Below, piece after piece: positions 33,132 to 43,897 of a stretch of DNA of 50,118 bases. Source of the stretch: Pleurotus djamor (taxonomy: Eukaryota > Basidiomycota > Agaricomycetes > Agaricales > Pleurotaceae); NCBI GenBank assembly GCA_029747585.1, contig JAPEVF010000322.1:1-50118 (forward strand), in the 5' to 3' direction. Both the position numbers and the translations under genes were made by a program. Positions within the stretch are counted from its first letter, which is position 1; the number at the start of each line of letters is the position of its first letter. The notes beneath the pieces are model-generated. The model was not told where the DNA came from. It saw nothing but the letters and a program-made list of their open reading frames with translations, and did not search any database.

Positions 33132-34925
33132 ATGAAATTCTCGCTTCTTGTGAGTACTAACATCCGCGCAATGCCCGTTTCCACGTATGTCTGAACTTCC
33201 TCCACTGGAAGGCGTGTTTTGGCTGTGTACGCCCCGACGCAGAGGTGGTCGCTCAGATCCACTCTGATGTAGTCTCTGTGATTAATTGGCCGGCTCACAT
33301 CTGTTATCGAAGTTGACTGAAGCTTTCCAGGTGAAATGCGCTGAGACAGAGGACGTGGAGAAGCCTCTGCGATCCAAGTGGAAAGGCAGTACCGAATCGT
33401 TGCCGATGACGTTGAGCTCTGATACCAGTACCCTTGTGGACATGGTAGATACGAAGACCCCGCAGAAAGACGTATTCATCGCGCCGACTTGCCCGAAGAA
33501 GAGGGCGCCTCCACCGAGCAAGCCGACCGCGCCGCTCAGGCTCAATACACGTCGACCAGCTGATGGTGGATGTGATTCGACGCTTCTGTGGTTACCAACG
33601 AGCGTGGATCAATCTGACTCTGAGAACATTAAGTCAGTCTTTCCCTCTCTCTCTCTCAAGGAACCGTAAACTCACCTTTCCAATTGCCTAGGCGAACATA
33701 TTTGAGTGTTGATGGAGAACCCCTCAAGCAAAACCATAGTCCTTCGGATGCTTTGAGGCAGCTCGACGAATGGTCTCCCCTCGACCCAACGGTGCCCATC
33801 GAAACTTGGTACGAGGAACTCTGCAAGACTCGTCCGCCATGGTTGATGCCGGTATGTGGTTTCCCTTGATTACCTTTCGGCGAATGACTGATTGTGCTTA
33901 CTCGCCAATCTCTCGATGATCTCGTCACTGCGTGTCATCAAAGCGGAGAAGGTCATCGAGCCTGTCAAGCAAAGTTGCGACGAGCTTCTCCAGGCCCTTA
34001 AATCATGGAGTCAAATGAGATCGCGATGCAACGACGGATATGTCCAATTGGCCGATTCTATCATTGACGTAGTTGAAGGTTTTGATTCCCTTGGAATTGA
34101 TCAAAGGTGTGTATACTCTACTCGTCTCATACGTCCTCGCGATCTTACCTACACCAGTGAACTTTTCTCGATACCTGAAGAACTCCGTCAGGTCTTGGAG
34201 ACCTGTCTTGCTGAAGACACTATCCCAGAAGATGTGGAATTGTATCTACCGGCCATTTGCCAAATCACAAGTCAAATTACCGATCTACAGCACCCCCTTC
34301 TCATCCAACCCAGGCGGACACCTTTTATACCTAGGTCCAACCGCTATCATCGGCCACCTGTGGGTTTCCGAGAAAAGCTTGACGAAGATCCGTGAGTTCA
34401 CACCTGCATCCAACTTAAAGAGTCCGCGTTTGCTCATCCTAGTTTCCGATGCCAGAGACTCTGCATCACGCAACAAAGTGAGTAGCTATCTAGGGTGACT
34501 ATTCCACCACATCTGATAACCTTATTTCTCAGCTAAGAGCTGCCGCGAACACTGCGAAACGTCTTTCCGAGGAGCTCATCAGTTGTCTCCAACGGTGGAC
34601 TAAGTCAAGGACGGAAATTAGCAAGCAGTTCGTCGTATTAGCGGATCATTTCAACAACGCCGTCGCCGCGTCGAATTGTCGCGAGAATTATCTAAGGTGC
34701 GTAGTCGTTACTCCTTGTACTTTCGCACTTACCAAACTCCGTCCAAATCCATTCCATTCTAGGGACCTCGTCTCTGTCCCTACACACCTTCGTGAAGTCC
34801 TGAGACTATGTCTTGCTGAGGACGCTATCCCAGAGAACATCAATATCCGTCTCGCTACCGTTGAAAAGGCGACAAAAAATCTGATGAAAGGTTTAGATCG
34901 CGTGTACTATGGCGATTGTATCTAA
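33132..34925 (+). CDS. Split-module family protein A (two modules)
   Basis: Unknown protein of about 406 aa. Exons: 33132-33149 (tentative start, ATG AAA TTC), 33331-33632, 33692-33851, 33949-34106, 34158-34391, 34456-34477, 34533-34696, 34763-34925; frame closes throughout. The N-terminus is basic/Pro-rich (CPKKRAPPPSKPTAPLR), then SDALRQLDEWSPLDP. Two helical modules of about 100 residues follow. Module 1: LLQALKSWSQMRSRCNDGYV / intron / SIPEELRQVLETCLAEDTIP. Module 2: LISCLQRWTKSRTEISKQFV / intron / SVPTHLREVLRLCLAEDAIP. In each, an AG|N phase-2 intron separates the halves. The linker is short and basic. No domain recognised; helical-bundle character is inferred from heptad-like Leu spacing. 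The first exon is the weakest part. Confidence 0.68.
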
Positions 34926-35582
34926 ATCTAAATTGCGTGTGTATTTATTGTATTTGTGTACGTTGGTAGGGTTTCGCCCCAGTTTCATAGGTATCAATTG
35001 ATTTGAACCTTCATCTGATTAGGGACTCAGGGATTGAAGCGAATGCCTCTTCGCAGGAAAAATCCGATCACTCAATCAAACAGAATTTCCGAAATCTGCT
35101 CTCCTGAGTCCTATGCTCCTATACTCCTGAACTACCTGGAGTCACGTCGCTTGTCACGCGTCGAGGGTCACGCTCCAGGGTTTGTTTTGACCTCCATGTT
35201 CTATCCTAGCCTGGTAAATTCCCGCAATTTCGCGTACAACATCATTGAAGAAGCTGGCTTAGCTCGCCTTCTCTCTCGAAGTAGCTTCCTCAGCCTCGGG
35301 GAAATGACCCTGCCAGCAATGGAAAGACAATGGATTGGGAACAAATGGATGCTTGGCGAATGTTCGTATCCATGTTCTTCAATTCAAGGATCAGTCTTTC
35401 TAAAAGCGATCTATTGCGGATGTAACAGCTTCTGGGACAGCTTTTGGACATCTGCCCAACCGACTTCGCATTAAGTACCCTGGGGGACCCGATGCTATCC
35501 TCAAAGTCTAGTTTTCTTGCGAACGAGGGCTAGATACCGACCAGACATCGTCCCAAACAACGAGAGCGGCCGAGGTAACAAT
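34926..35582. other. Intergenic, 657 bp
   Basis: A 146-codon plus-strand frame (35034-35474) has no known similarity, and neighbouring frames carry several short conserved-looking pieces with stops, possibly a decayed exon. Not called as a gene. Contains the promoter of the ubiquitin-like/WD40 gene. Confidence 0.4.
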
Positions 35583-38578
35583 ATGAATGAGAATAACCAC
35601 GGTGAGCTCTTTTGTATGTGGCCAAGGATCATCCCGGTAACTCAACTTCTTGATAAAGATCGTCCATTCCAATGTCCCACCATCATCTACAACAACAACA
35701 ACTATGGCTCAGGCGTGTTTAACTACGTTGTAGGCACGCAATCCAATTACAACGGCTTGATAGCTATTCAACGCGCTGGATCGCCTAATCCCAGCGGCGA
35801 GCCCAGAGTTCATCTCGAATCCAGCGATTCCTACAGGCTACAGCCATTTTTGGATGCGATTGATCACCTCGATGTGATATGTAGCTTGGTGGCCACGCCG
35901 ACAACCTTATCCTCACCGTCATCAGTATCGGCTCACCTGCTTCAAATACGCGAACATCTCTCCTACGCTCACCGGGCCTTCGATGTGCTCATCGTAAATT
36001 TCCCGGACACGATCAACTCGTTCCACTACTTCAAGCAGTTCGAAGCTTGCATCCAGTGTAGCGCTCCGACGTTACTTCGACTTCAGTATCTCATCCAGGC
36101 CTCTCAGGGAGAGTCCTCGATCACTCAGCGACGCGCCCTCAGTTATCTAGACTCTCGTCATGACTGGATTGATGTTGTGAAGGCCTTTCTCGAGGGCATG
36201 CGCCCGAGATTGGAATACTTCCTGAGAATAGTTTCTAGGTATGTTTTCTGCTGTGTATCTACCATCGTGCAGATCCTCATCCTGATCTCCTATAGCCGCT
36301 GGGTAGAACATATTGAAGGCAGTACCCCATTATGGCAAATTACCAACCTCAGTGCGGAGATTCGGCGCGCTTGCTACCCTACCTTCCGCCATCTCAAGTT
36401 CGATTGCTTCTTTCTCAAAGACCACTTGGGTAACCAAGTCCCTATCCCCCTCGTTTTCTGCACAAATTGGATCGTAAGTTTACACCGTTGCTTGATCAAC
36501 GTCAACTCTCACTGACATTTTCCTAGGAATTGAACACCATCATTCACCGGCTTTGCAAGAGCCTTGATGGTGCCGAATACATCTCGAAAGGCCTTTGGGA
36601 ACTTATCAACGCGTCTGATGCCCAAGTGATCCACAGAGACCACGGTTCTATCTCCAACGTCATTATCTCAGAACACATCTACGAGATCAGCATCATCCTT
36701 CGGCTCTTGGTTGTTTCCACATCCCAATGCCCCCAGTGTAGGTCGTCACATTTGGACAGAGGGGAGAATGGCTGGAAAGCTTGGTGAGTCTACTAGTGCG
36801 GATACGCTGCCCTTGCGCTGACTTTGGCCTGGTCATCGGACAGCTCTTGCTGTGGCACCAAATTTAAGATGGACATCTTACCAGACATCATAAGTTCAGA
36901 CAGTAAGGTGCTCACATCAAGGGACAATGGCTTGAACAGCGCAGCTGTGCTGGTACCTTCTGTTTTGCCTACGTCCTCAGGGTAAGCCACTGCATCGTCT
37001 CGTTGCGACTATTCATTCAAAGTCACTTGTGTATAGATCACGGCTGAAGCGATTGGGTTCTGTCCTCAGTAAAGTGAGCCCCACACGGCTCTCGTTCTCC
37101 AAGCGACTTCCGCGCGTTTCCGTATCAGGGTTGACGTCCTCATCGGTCACCAGTCCCTCAACTAGTATCAGTACTCCGTACGTTCATTCTTGGTCGATGC
37201 CTCAGTAACACTCTGACTTCTTGCGTAGCTTACCACTGGATCTTACCGAGCACCCCTCAACAAACAAATTCCGACGCATTTCTATCCGTGCACCTCCTCA
37301 AGGTTCATTAGCGTGGATAGAAGAATACTTATCCAAACTACTTTGCCACGCCAACCCTTCCTACCAGAAGCCATCGCCTGAGATGAACCCACTACAACGT
37401 GTATCGTTGTTGGTCGAGGATCTCTTTGGATTAGCCCCAACACCCCCCGAGGGCCTGGAGCGACAGCACTCTCTTGCAGAACTTGTCATTCTTGTCAAGT
37501 CCATCGCGCGCATTTTCCCCCAACACCATTTGAACATTCCGAGGCTTGTAGCATCCCTTGGAAATTGTACGTACAGATTGTTAGTGTTCATGTTGACATT
37601 CGTCTGACTTTCCTCGTAGCAGAGATTTTGCCCCAGGCTCGTGCACCGTCGCCGAACGATGATCATGTCTTCTGTCGTCTCATCGTCTGGGGACGCGATG
37701 GAAACATGCCCACCTTCTTATCCAGTTCCAAGACGACATTCTACCAGTGGTCGCCCTCCAACGGCAACATGGTCGTCGCCCCGTACCAATCAGGGCAGGC
37801 GGATGTTTACATTTCCACCATACATCCATCCGGGAAATTCATTGCTCTCGCGTATTGGAGCGCGAGCGTCCGGGTCTACAAAGCCTCAACGGGAGCATTA
37901 GTATCTACAATATGTTTGCATAAGAAGAGTCGTGTTTATCATCTCGTGTTCTCTCCTACCGGCCAATCCCTAGCGACTGGATCAATCGACTTCCATATCA
38001 GAATATGGAACTTCCGGACAGGACGAAAGCGCGGGCGTACCTTGAAAGGCCATGTCTCCAACATCATCGCACTCGTTTTCGCCCCCGATGGCCGAAAGCT
38101 TGCATCAGGCTCGCACGATGACACCATTCGCGTCTGGGATGCCCTGACCGGTCAGATTCTCTTTGTATACGAAGTTAACCTCCGCTCGCCTGCCATGACT
38201 TGGTCGCCCGATGGAAGGTACCTGGTCCACGCAGTCTATGATGGGAATAGTTATTCTTGTGTTGTTCGGAATGTCACGGTCGCAGCGGGCGAGAAGGCTA
38301 TCAAATTGGTGGGAGATAGCCGCTTCATCAATTCGATGGCCTTTTCGCCGGATGGAAAGCAAGTCGTTGCAAACACTGGTTTATGGGAGGCTAAGATTTC
38401 GCTGCGGGTGTGGGATGTGGAGTCCTGGAGACTTTTGACTATCTTCAGCACCGCTCAACGCCAGCGAACCATACCATCTGTGCCTCATAGACAGGTTGCG
38501 TCTGTTGCATTTTCACTAAACGGACGGTTTATCGCCGCAGTCTCTGATTACGGCGATGCCTCAGTTTGGACAGCGTAA
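35583..38578 (+). CDS. Ubiquitin-like domain plus WD40 repeat protein
   Basis: Exons: 35583-35601, 35659-36238, 36296-36473, 36527-36783, 36844-36981, 37037-37177, 37229-37566, 37620-38578; 869 aa. The N-terminus has an Asn-rich motif NNNNYGSGVFNYVVGTQSNY, then helices. Residues about 238-350 (GNQVPIPLVFCTNWIELNTI ... CPQCRSSHL ... GWKAWCSCC) match, as I recall it, the agaricomycete ubiquitin-like domain seen in many mushroom proteins. A Ser-rich linker and a helical block follow. The last 290 residues are about six WD40 repeats (FSPTGQSLATGSIDFHIRIW, FAPDGRKLASGSHDDTIRVW, FSPDGKQVVANTG, FSLNGRFIAAVSDYGDASVW), probably one propeller. No NACHT or NB-ARC P-loop is visible. Introns 1 and 2 are each 57 nt and stop-free, so retained forms also encode protein. 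Likely a scaffold or sensing protein; function unknown. Confidence 0.82.
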
Positions 38579-38916
38579 ATGTCTCTGCAGATACCACTTC
38601 TTCCTTGTTATCGGGGTTTTTTTTGAATACGAATCGGAGCCCTTTGCTGGCAGAGGGCCAGACTCATGAATCAATCACGATCACGTGGTAAAATAAGTAT
38701 GTTGGACGCGACCCGGCCCACCTTTCAACCGTACAACCATGTCCCATGGCACGAGTATATACATCACCTCCTCCAACGAAAAGTATATTCCCATACCCAG
38801 GCACCTCCGCTTCGCGCCACCTGATGGCAAGCTCTACAAAGAAGACGCGAGTCTTGCTTGTCCTCATGTATTATTCATACCTCACCTTAACGTAGGATCG
38901 CGAAATACTGTGTAAA
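38579..38916. other. Intergenic, 338 bp
   Basis: 3' flank of the WD40 gene and promoter of the next orphan gene. A minus-strand 67-codon frame (38664-38867) has no recognisable similarity. Nothing else seen. Confidence 0.4.
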
Positions 38917-39490
38917 ATGACTCCGATACCGATATGGAGCATCCCTCGATACCTTCTTGGCTCCTCCCAAGTCGAACATCACCTACCGCCGCTATTTTAC
39001 TGCTGTTGGGCTGTCGGAAGGCAAGCTCTGCTCGACATAGCTATCAAGGAGTTCCCCAACCATATCCTCCGAACCAAACGCGTCGGTGGAGAAGTCAATC
39101 CATCTACTGTATTCGCCATGCCACGAGGCGTCGTCAAGCGGTTCAATGTGCCCAGCGACTTGCATGACCTCGTTTGCGTGACCGGAGTCATTCTCCCCGA
39201 CAATACCGTGGATCTAGCGCTGTGTATTGGTGATAACGTCGACGGGATCGTTCGGCCTCACGAAATCATTGACGAGATGGCGAACACGCTCTTTAATGGT
39301 GAAATGCCGCAGTGGCACCTAAGTCCGTTGTGCTGGCAATGGCATCGTAAATGTGAGTGTACCTATAAAGTCTATCTTCGGTAGTTTGACTAGAGCACTA
39401 GCTTGCTGGTTGACTCCCGAAGAAACCGAGGAATGGATGAAAGCACAGAATGCGATTACTAAATCCCCGGTCGATCCCTCCGTCCCTTGA
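38917..39490 (+). CDS. Orphan hypothetical protein, 174 aa
   Basis: Exons: 38917-39352 and 39402-39490, intron gtgagt..actag, phase 1; 174 aa. Compact, soluble-looking protein with no signal peptide or membrane segment. The middle alternates beta-like and helical stretches (DLVCVTGVILPDNTVDLALC, IVRPHEIIDEMANTLFNG) and the end is Trp/Cys-containing (LCWQWHRKSCWLTPEETEEW). The second exon continues with an ordinary helix and a Pro-rich end. I recognise no family. It lies between the WD40 gene and inverted module gene B, convergent with the latter (151 bp apart). Confidence 0.6.
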
Positions 39491-39641
39491 CCTACTTACA
39501 TACAAGTACATTGCCTGGAATGGCTCTATCCGCTCACTTTGCTCCTTATTCAATCTAGCATCTAAAGTTTTGTGGTTTCCGATCTATTCAAATTGAATTT
39601 CGTGTCTAAATTCAACACCCCAATCTTTGGACTACCTTATA

Positions 39642-40998
39642 TCATGTTTGACGACTCTGGTTCGAGTCGGATTCGCTGAAAACATGAGGCGGTCGCGGTC
39701 GTGGCTTTGACTGGTCATTCCCTTTGACCAAGGGAACATGACGGCCAGTGGATACCTTGGGTCCAAATGGATTGAACGCCTGCTCGTCCATGGGGTCCAC
39801 GGGAGGGCCAGCTCCGACAACATCATCATGCCCACTTTCGTCCTTAGGGATGTCAACTATATTTATATATGGCCCAAAGGACATGTCGTAATCCGTGGTG
39901 AGTTTCTGTGTGATCTGGCGAACATGTGGGAGATGAAATTCGACGTCTTCTGGGATCGCGTTCTCGGCGAGACAAATATCCAAGATGCCTCGGAGGTCTG
40001 CCATCGAAGCAGCAAGTGGGTTGCTGACAAGACGAGTTAGACCAATGGGTAGGCACGGAAGTCAACCAGCGCACCTTGGGTGGAAGTAGGCGTCACCGAA
40101 TGCTGCGAAAGCTTCATGACAATGTCCCTCCAGCTCCTTGTGCTTGTCTTTGATTTGTTTTCTCAGTTGACCCCATAGCCTGAGATCTTCGATGATCTTG
40201 TTAGTGTCCTCCCGTAACTGGTATCCCATCTGTTGGTGAAACAATCAAATGGTGTTTCAAAAGTTACTCTAATACGAATCACACCGTACCGAGTGAAATT
40301 TGGCATGATCAAGCCGATCAATACGGGCACGGTGAGCCTCGTACCGTGCTTGGACGGACATTTGGGGTTCTCTTTGAGGGGACTCATATTGCTCTGATTG
40401 TGAATCCAATGTGAGGCTTTCCGATGCCCTGAAATATTGATTGGTTTGATTGATCTGCTAGCGAAAAAGCGACAGAGCAACTAACTGGAGATTGAAAGCC
40501 ATCTTGTCATCGGAGACGAGGTCTTGTCTTTCACATTGTTTCTCCTCCTTCGATGGCCTTTCCACGGGCGAGGAATCCTCTGAGGCCTCCGAATCTTCCG
40601 AGGAGCCCTCCGAAGATTGGTCATCTGGAATCTGGATGAGGGGCATCGATGGAAACAAGTTGATGTCTAATTTCGCCTTTCAGACCCATTCAACTGAGGG
40701 TCTGACACATTTTATTTATCTGGCACTTACTATGCTCAGAGCCTCAGCCCCTTGGTTAACTGCGCCAGCGTCAGGCTGAGACGTAGCCTGTGGACTCTGT
40801 TGAGCGGTCGCTTCGCTTGAACTTCCAGATCGATCACCGAGCGGCTTCGCTGATATTTGTAGCATGTCCTTCTGTTCCGTAGCATCGTGGTCAAGGCGAG
40901 ACGGAAGGCTAATGGTTCATGGAGGACTTGTGAGCAAAGTAAGGGACACGACAACTTTTGTCATCCACTTACTTGGATTTGGTAGTATCGTCCACCAT
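39642..40998 (-). CDS. Split-module family protein B (one module plus GRHV tail)
   Basis: Exons: 40998-40973, 40908-40731, 40631-40486, 40428-40290, 40229-40075, 40023-39642; 341 aa; frame closes. The acceptor of exon 3 (after ctcatccag) was chosen to keep phase 0; an alternative acceptor at gaaattag would need another donor. N-terminal 150 residues are disordered and acidic/Ser-rich (SSEGSSEDSEASEDSSPVE). One module: IIEDLRLWGQLRKQIKDKHK / phase-2 intron / ADLRGILDICLAENAIPEDV. Then a linker and the tail VSTGRHVPLVKGNDQSKPRP. The tail motif recurs at 42950-43020 and on the minus strand near 43400. Unknown function. Inverted relative to its relatives A and E, which flank it. Confidence 0.65.
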
Positions 40999-41904
40999 TT
41001 GCTAGAGTACTAGTACAGGTGAGATTAGGCTTCAGCAATGATTTACCACTAACAAGCTTACTTACCGTCACAAGCCGGGTGTGCTGAAAAAGCTTCGTAC
41101 CACGACGAGACCCTCCACAAAAGTTGAGGGCAGTAGGACGGATTACGAAGGGGCATCTGGTGGCGAATATTTGACTTCTACAGCTTTCAGCGTCTGTTAT
41201 GTCTCCGGATGTGGACTCTCGAGTCGAGAAATTGGTGATAGGTACATACGATGGTGGCTTTCATCGATCAGGGTTCAGATAATGTCAAGGCTGGCTAGGC
41301 TAGAGTCCGAGCTCAAGACTTGGACTAGGCAAGGCTTCGCGCGCGCCAAATTCGTCTTGTTTGGACTTCTGAGGTGCAGCAAGCTCTGAAGCAAAGATAG
41401 AGCATCGCCAAGGATGTAGGAAGCGACAAGCATGTTCGCAAACTGAAGAGTGAAGTGGGTGGCGGACTTGAGAGATTCCGGAATTCAGTCAAACAAGAAG
41501 AAGTATGTGCTTGAGCATCCTAAAGTACTGAGGCTTACAAGAGGCTTAACGTTGAAATGTTGAAGCGTTAATTCTTTATTAGTCTTGGTCGGACTTGATG
41601 AGAAACAAAGAACGGGACGCCAACGTAAGTAGTAGCGGTGAGTAAACTCGGAGTGAACCGGTCGGATGCTGATCGAGCCCCTGTCGAGCCCGCGTGGCTA
41701 GCACGCGCAGGACGATTCCATTTGCGGCCAGTGCCACTCCTCACTGGAGTCTGGCACGTCCATCATTGCCCAACAAATCCGAGCACATTGTCCACTCTCA
41801 GCCTGACATGGCTGCGCGACATGGAACTTTGATAGACTGATTTCTAAACCCTAAGGCGCTTCAGGTGCGAGTCGTGCGATTTGCTGGCAATTTGACCACC
41901 TGCA
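40999..41904. other. Region between module genes B and E, 906 bp
   Basis: Mostly without a supported gene. At about 41415-41512 the plus strand encodes a charged helical stretch (VGSDKHVRKLKSEVGGGLER) followed by a possible donor, while upstream frames contain stops: probably a relic exon of a lost gene. Contains the promoter of gene B (minus) on the left. Confidence 0.4.
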
Positions 41905-43104
41905 ATGCCTAACACCAAAGTTCCAGAGGCTCCTGCGCTAGTATCTTATGAGTTTACGCGACTTGGGAGCTCTTCATCTGCCCTGGATAGGCTGAAAGAC
42001 TGGTCACCGCGACTTCCAATCTACGCATCGAGCGAAGCCTCTGTATCCGCCGTCACTCTCAGTACCATGTTTGGTCTGACTTCCCGACGGCTTTATCAAG
42101 AGCTGGATTCGTTGAGAATTTCTCAAGTCCACGACAAGCATGCTGCATTGGGAGACTCCATTAAAGCTGTGCGTACGGCATTTCAATACTGGGGATATGA
42201 CCTGAGGTATGTGTACAATGGTTTTCTGAATCCCCCTCGTCTAACTCTGCGATCATTCCTTAGCAACCTCTTCTCCTTCTCTGGAGAGCTTCGTGAAGTC
42301 TTTGACATGTGCATTGATATAGACGCGAGCCCAGAGAAGATCATGGCTTACGCCCCAACGCTCCATCGATTCTTGGAACGAGTAATCGACATAGGGCGAA
42401 CTCTTTTCGTCCTCCATGCAGGGAGTCCGCGTGATGAGGCGCGTGAAACTTTTCACTTTACCACACTTCTCCTCTGACACACATCTCTTTTGTAGCGTGT
42501 GCTGGCGGTTGAAAATATGCAAAATTGTGCTCAAGTACTTCTCAAGCAACTCCAATTATGCAATCGATTGAGACTTCGAATCAGCGACACATACGTCGCT
42601 CTGGGGAATCAGTTCAATGAAGCCGTCGCCGCCCTCTTCACCATCACTGATACCAGGTACGGGCCATCATGATCTCTACCTTTTCACAAATTCATTCGAT
42701 ACCAGTATCGTGAATGAGTTCTTTTCGGCGCTTGAAGACCTTCGTGCAATCCTGGAGCTTCGTCTTACAGAAGGGTGTCCTATGACGAGGTCGCCACATA
42801 CCTTCCAGCTGTTAGTATGATTACAGTCCAGCTTCGGAAGGGGCTGTACGAACAACACGCCTTGGTGCCATACAAACCCGTCTCGGCAGTAGACTCACCG
42901 GCGCAATGCGCTGCCTGGCCACCAAGGCCGCTAGCTAGCCGTAGCATCCCTGTATCCACCGGTCGTCACGTCCACACAGTCAAAGGAAATAGTCAGCCAA
43001 TGGCAAGGCCCCGACCTCCCCATACTCTCACGCAGATAGACGATGAACACGGGTCCCGGGTACAGGCAAGCCAGGTTGGAGAAGATGTTGAGAAAATATA
43101 TTGA
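41905..43104 (+). pseudogene. Split-module family copy E (two modules plus GRHV tail), frameshifted
   Basis: Recognisable parts: 41905-42206, 42264-about 42441, 42496-42656, 42706-43104. The start SSALDRLKDWSPRLP parallels SDALRQLDEWSP of gene A. Module 1: LYQELDSLRISQVHDKHAAL / intron / SGELREVFDMCIDIDASPEK. Module 2: LLKQLQLCNRLRLRISDTYV / intron / LEDLRAILELRLTEGCP. At about 42778-42782 one base is missing relative to the family (TGTCC then TATGACGAGG), so LTEGCP and YDEVATYLPAV lie in different frames. The junction between modules (42441-42495) also lacks a GT donor in the right phase. The tail VSTGRHVHTVKGNSQPMARP survives. Two problems make a pseudogene more likely than a single base-call error. 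Confidence 0.6.
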
Positions 43105-43897
43105 GTGGGATGGGTGTTCCGTACTAGGTACGCCCGAGTATACCCCGATGCTTTCTCAATGATTGACGCCGTGTAAATTGTATAGATCACGTTTAATCCG
43201 GTTTCAAACACCTTAAGAGACTACAGGTACGGACCAACCAGAAAGCCTGTATAAAAACCCAAACTCACTGTTGTTGCCTACAGGTCTACGTTTTTCGTAA
43301 TATCACACACTCTCTAGGCTACTCTATCCTCGGCTGTTGCAAGTAAATTCCGATTCAATATAGCAGGCCTAGGTGGTTTGGGGCTTTCCATCGGTCGACC
43401 ATTTCCACGCACCAAGTAAACATGACGACCAGCGGATCGTAGACCAGCTTCAAGTTCCAAGCGGGCATGGCTAAGCGCGGTGATCGGGACCATGACCGTG
43501 ATCTCTCGCGTGCAAGGCTAACGCGCGTTAGCGGACCATAACCCTCTCGAGGCGCTGACTGGTTTCCTGATGTCAATCCCCGTCACCGTTAGACGAAACG
43601 CGCTAGACCCGTTGTTGGGTTTACTGACTCCATGCACCCGGGAGTGTGCTTTTTCGCACCGTTTACGAGCTCCTCCAGGAGTTCGGCTTTCAGCCAGTGG
43701 AATTCGGAGGGCCCTGCATCTTCAAGCTTCATCGGCGCTGTAGTGCTCAGACACTAGGTATCTTGTACCTTTCCTTGCAAAATCTGATTTCTATCTCATG
43801 ATTGACATGTCGTTCACCCATTTCTAGCAGGTATAATGTGACCTTGAAACCAATCTGTTGCTTACGGGTGCACATTCATAATTGTCTACATAGATAC
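43105..43897. other. Intergenic, 793 bp
   Basis: Apart from the GRHV-tail remnant at 43314-43560, no gene or RNA is seen. Flanks the 3' end of the F-box/LRR-type gene. Confidence 0.4.
43314..43560 (-). pseudogene. GRHV-tail remnant of a further family member
   Basis: The minus strand carries RSAGRHVYLVRGNGRPMESP in an open frame ending at a stop at 43314-43316. This matches the tails of B (STGRHVPLVKGND) and E (STGRHVHTVKGNS). Upstream residues (ITALSHARLELEAGL) run back to a possible acceptor near 43545. No module precedes it, so it looks like the 3' end of a lost or rearranged copy. Confidence 0.5.

Noticed and set aside
35034..35474. 146-codon frame between gene A and the WD40 gene
   Set aside because: No similarity; fragments resembling helices occur in other frames with stops, so at most a decayed exon.
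35583..38578. NLR (NACHT/NB-ARC) identity for the WD40 gene
   Set aside because: No Walker A or B motif in any exon; the region before the WD40 repeats is a ubiquitin-like domain and helical linker.
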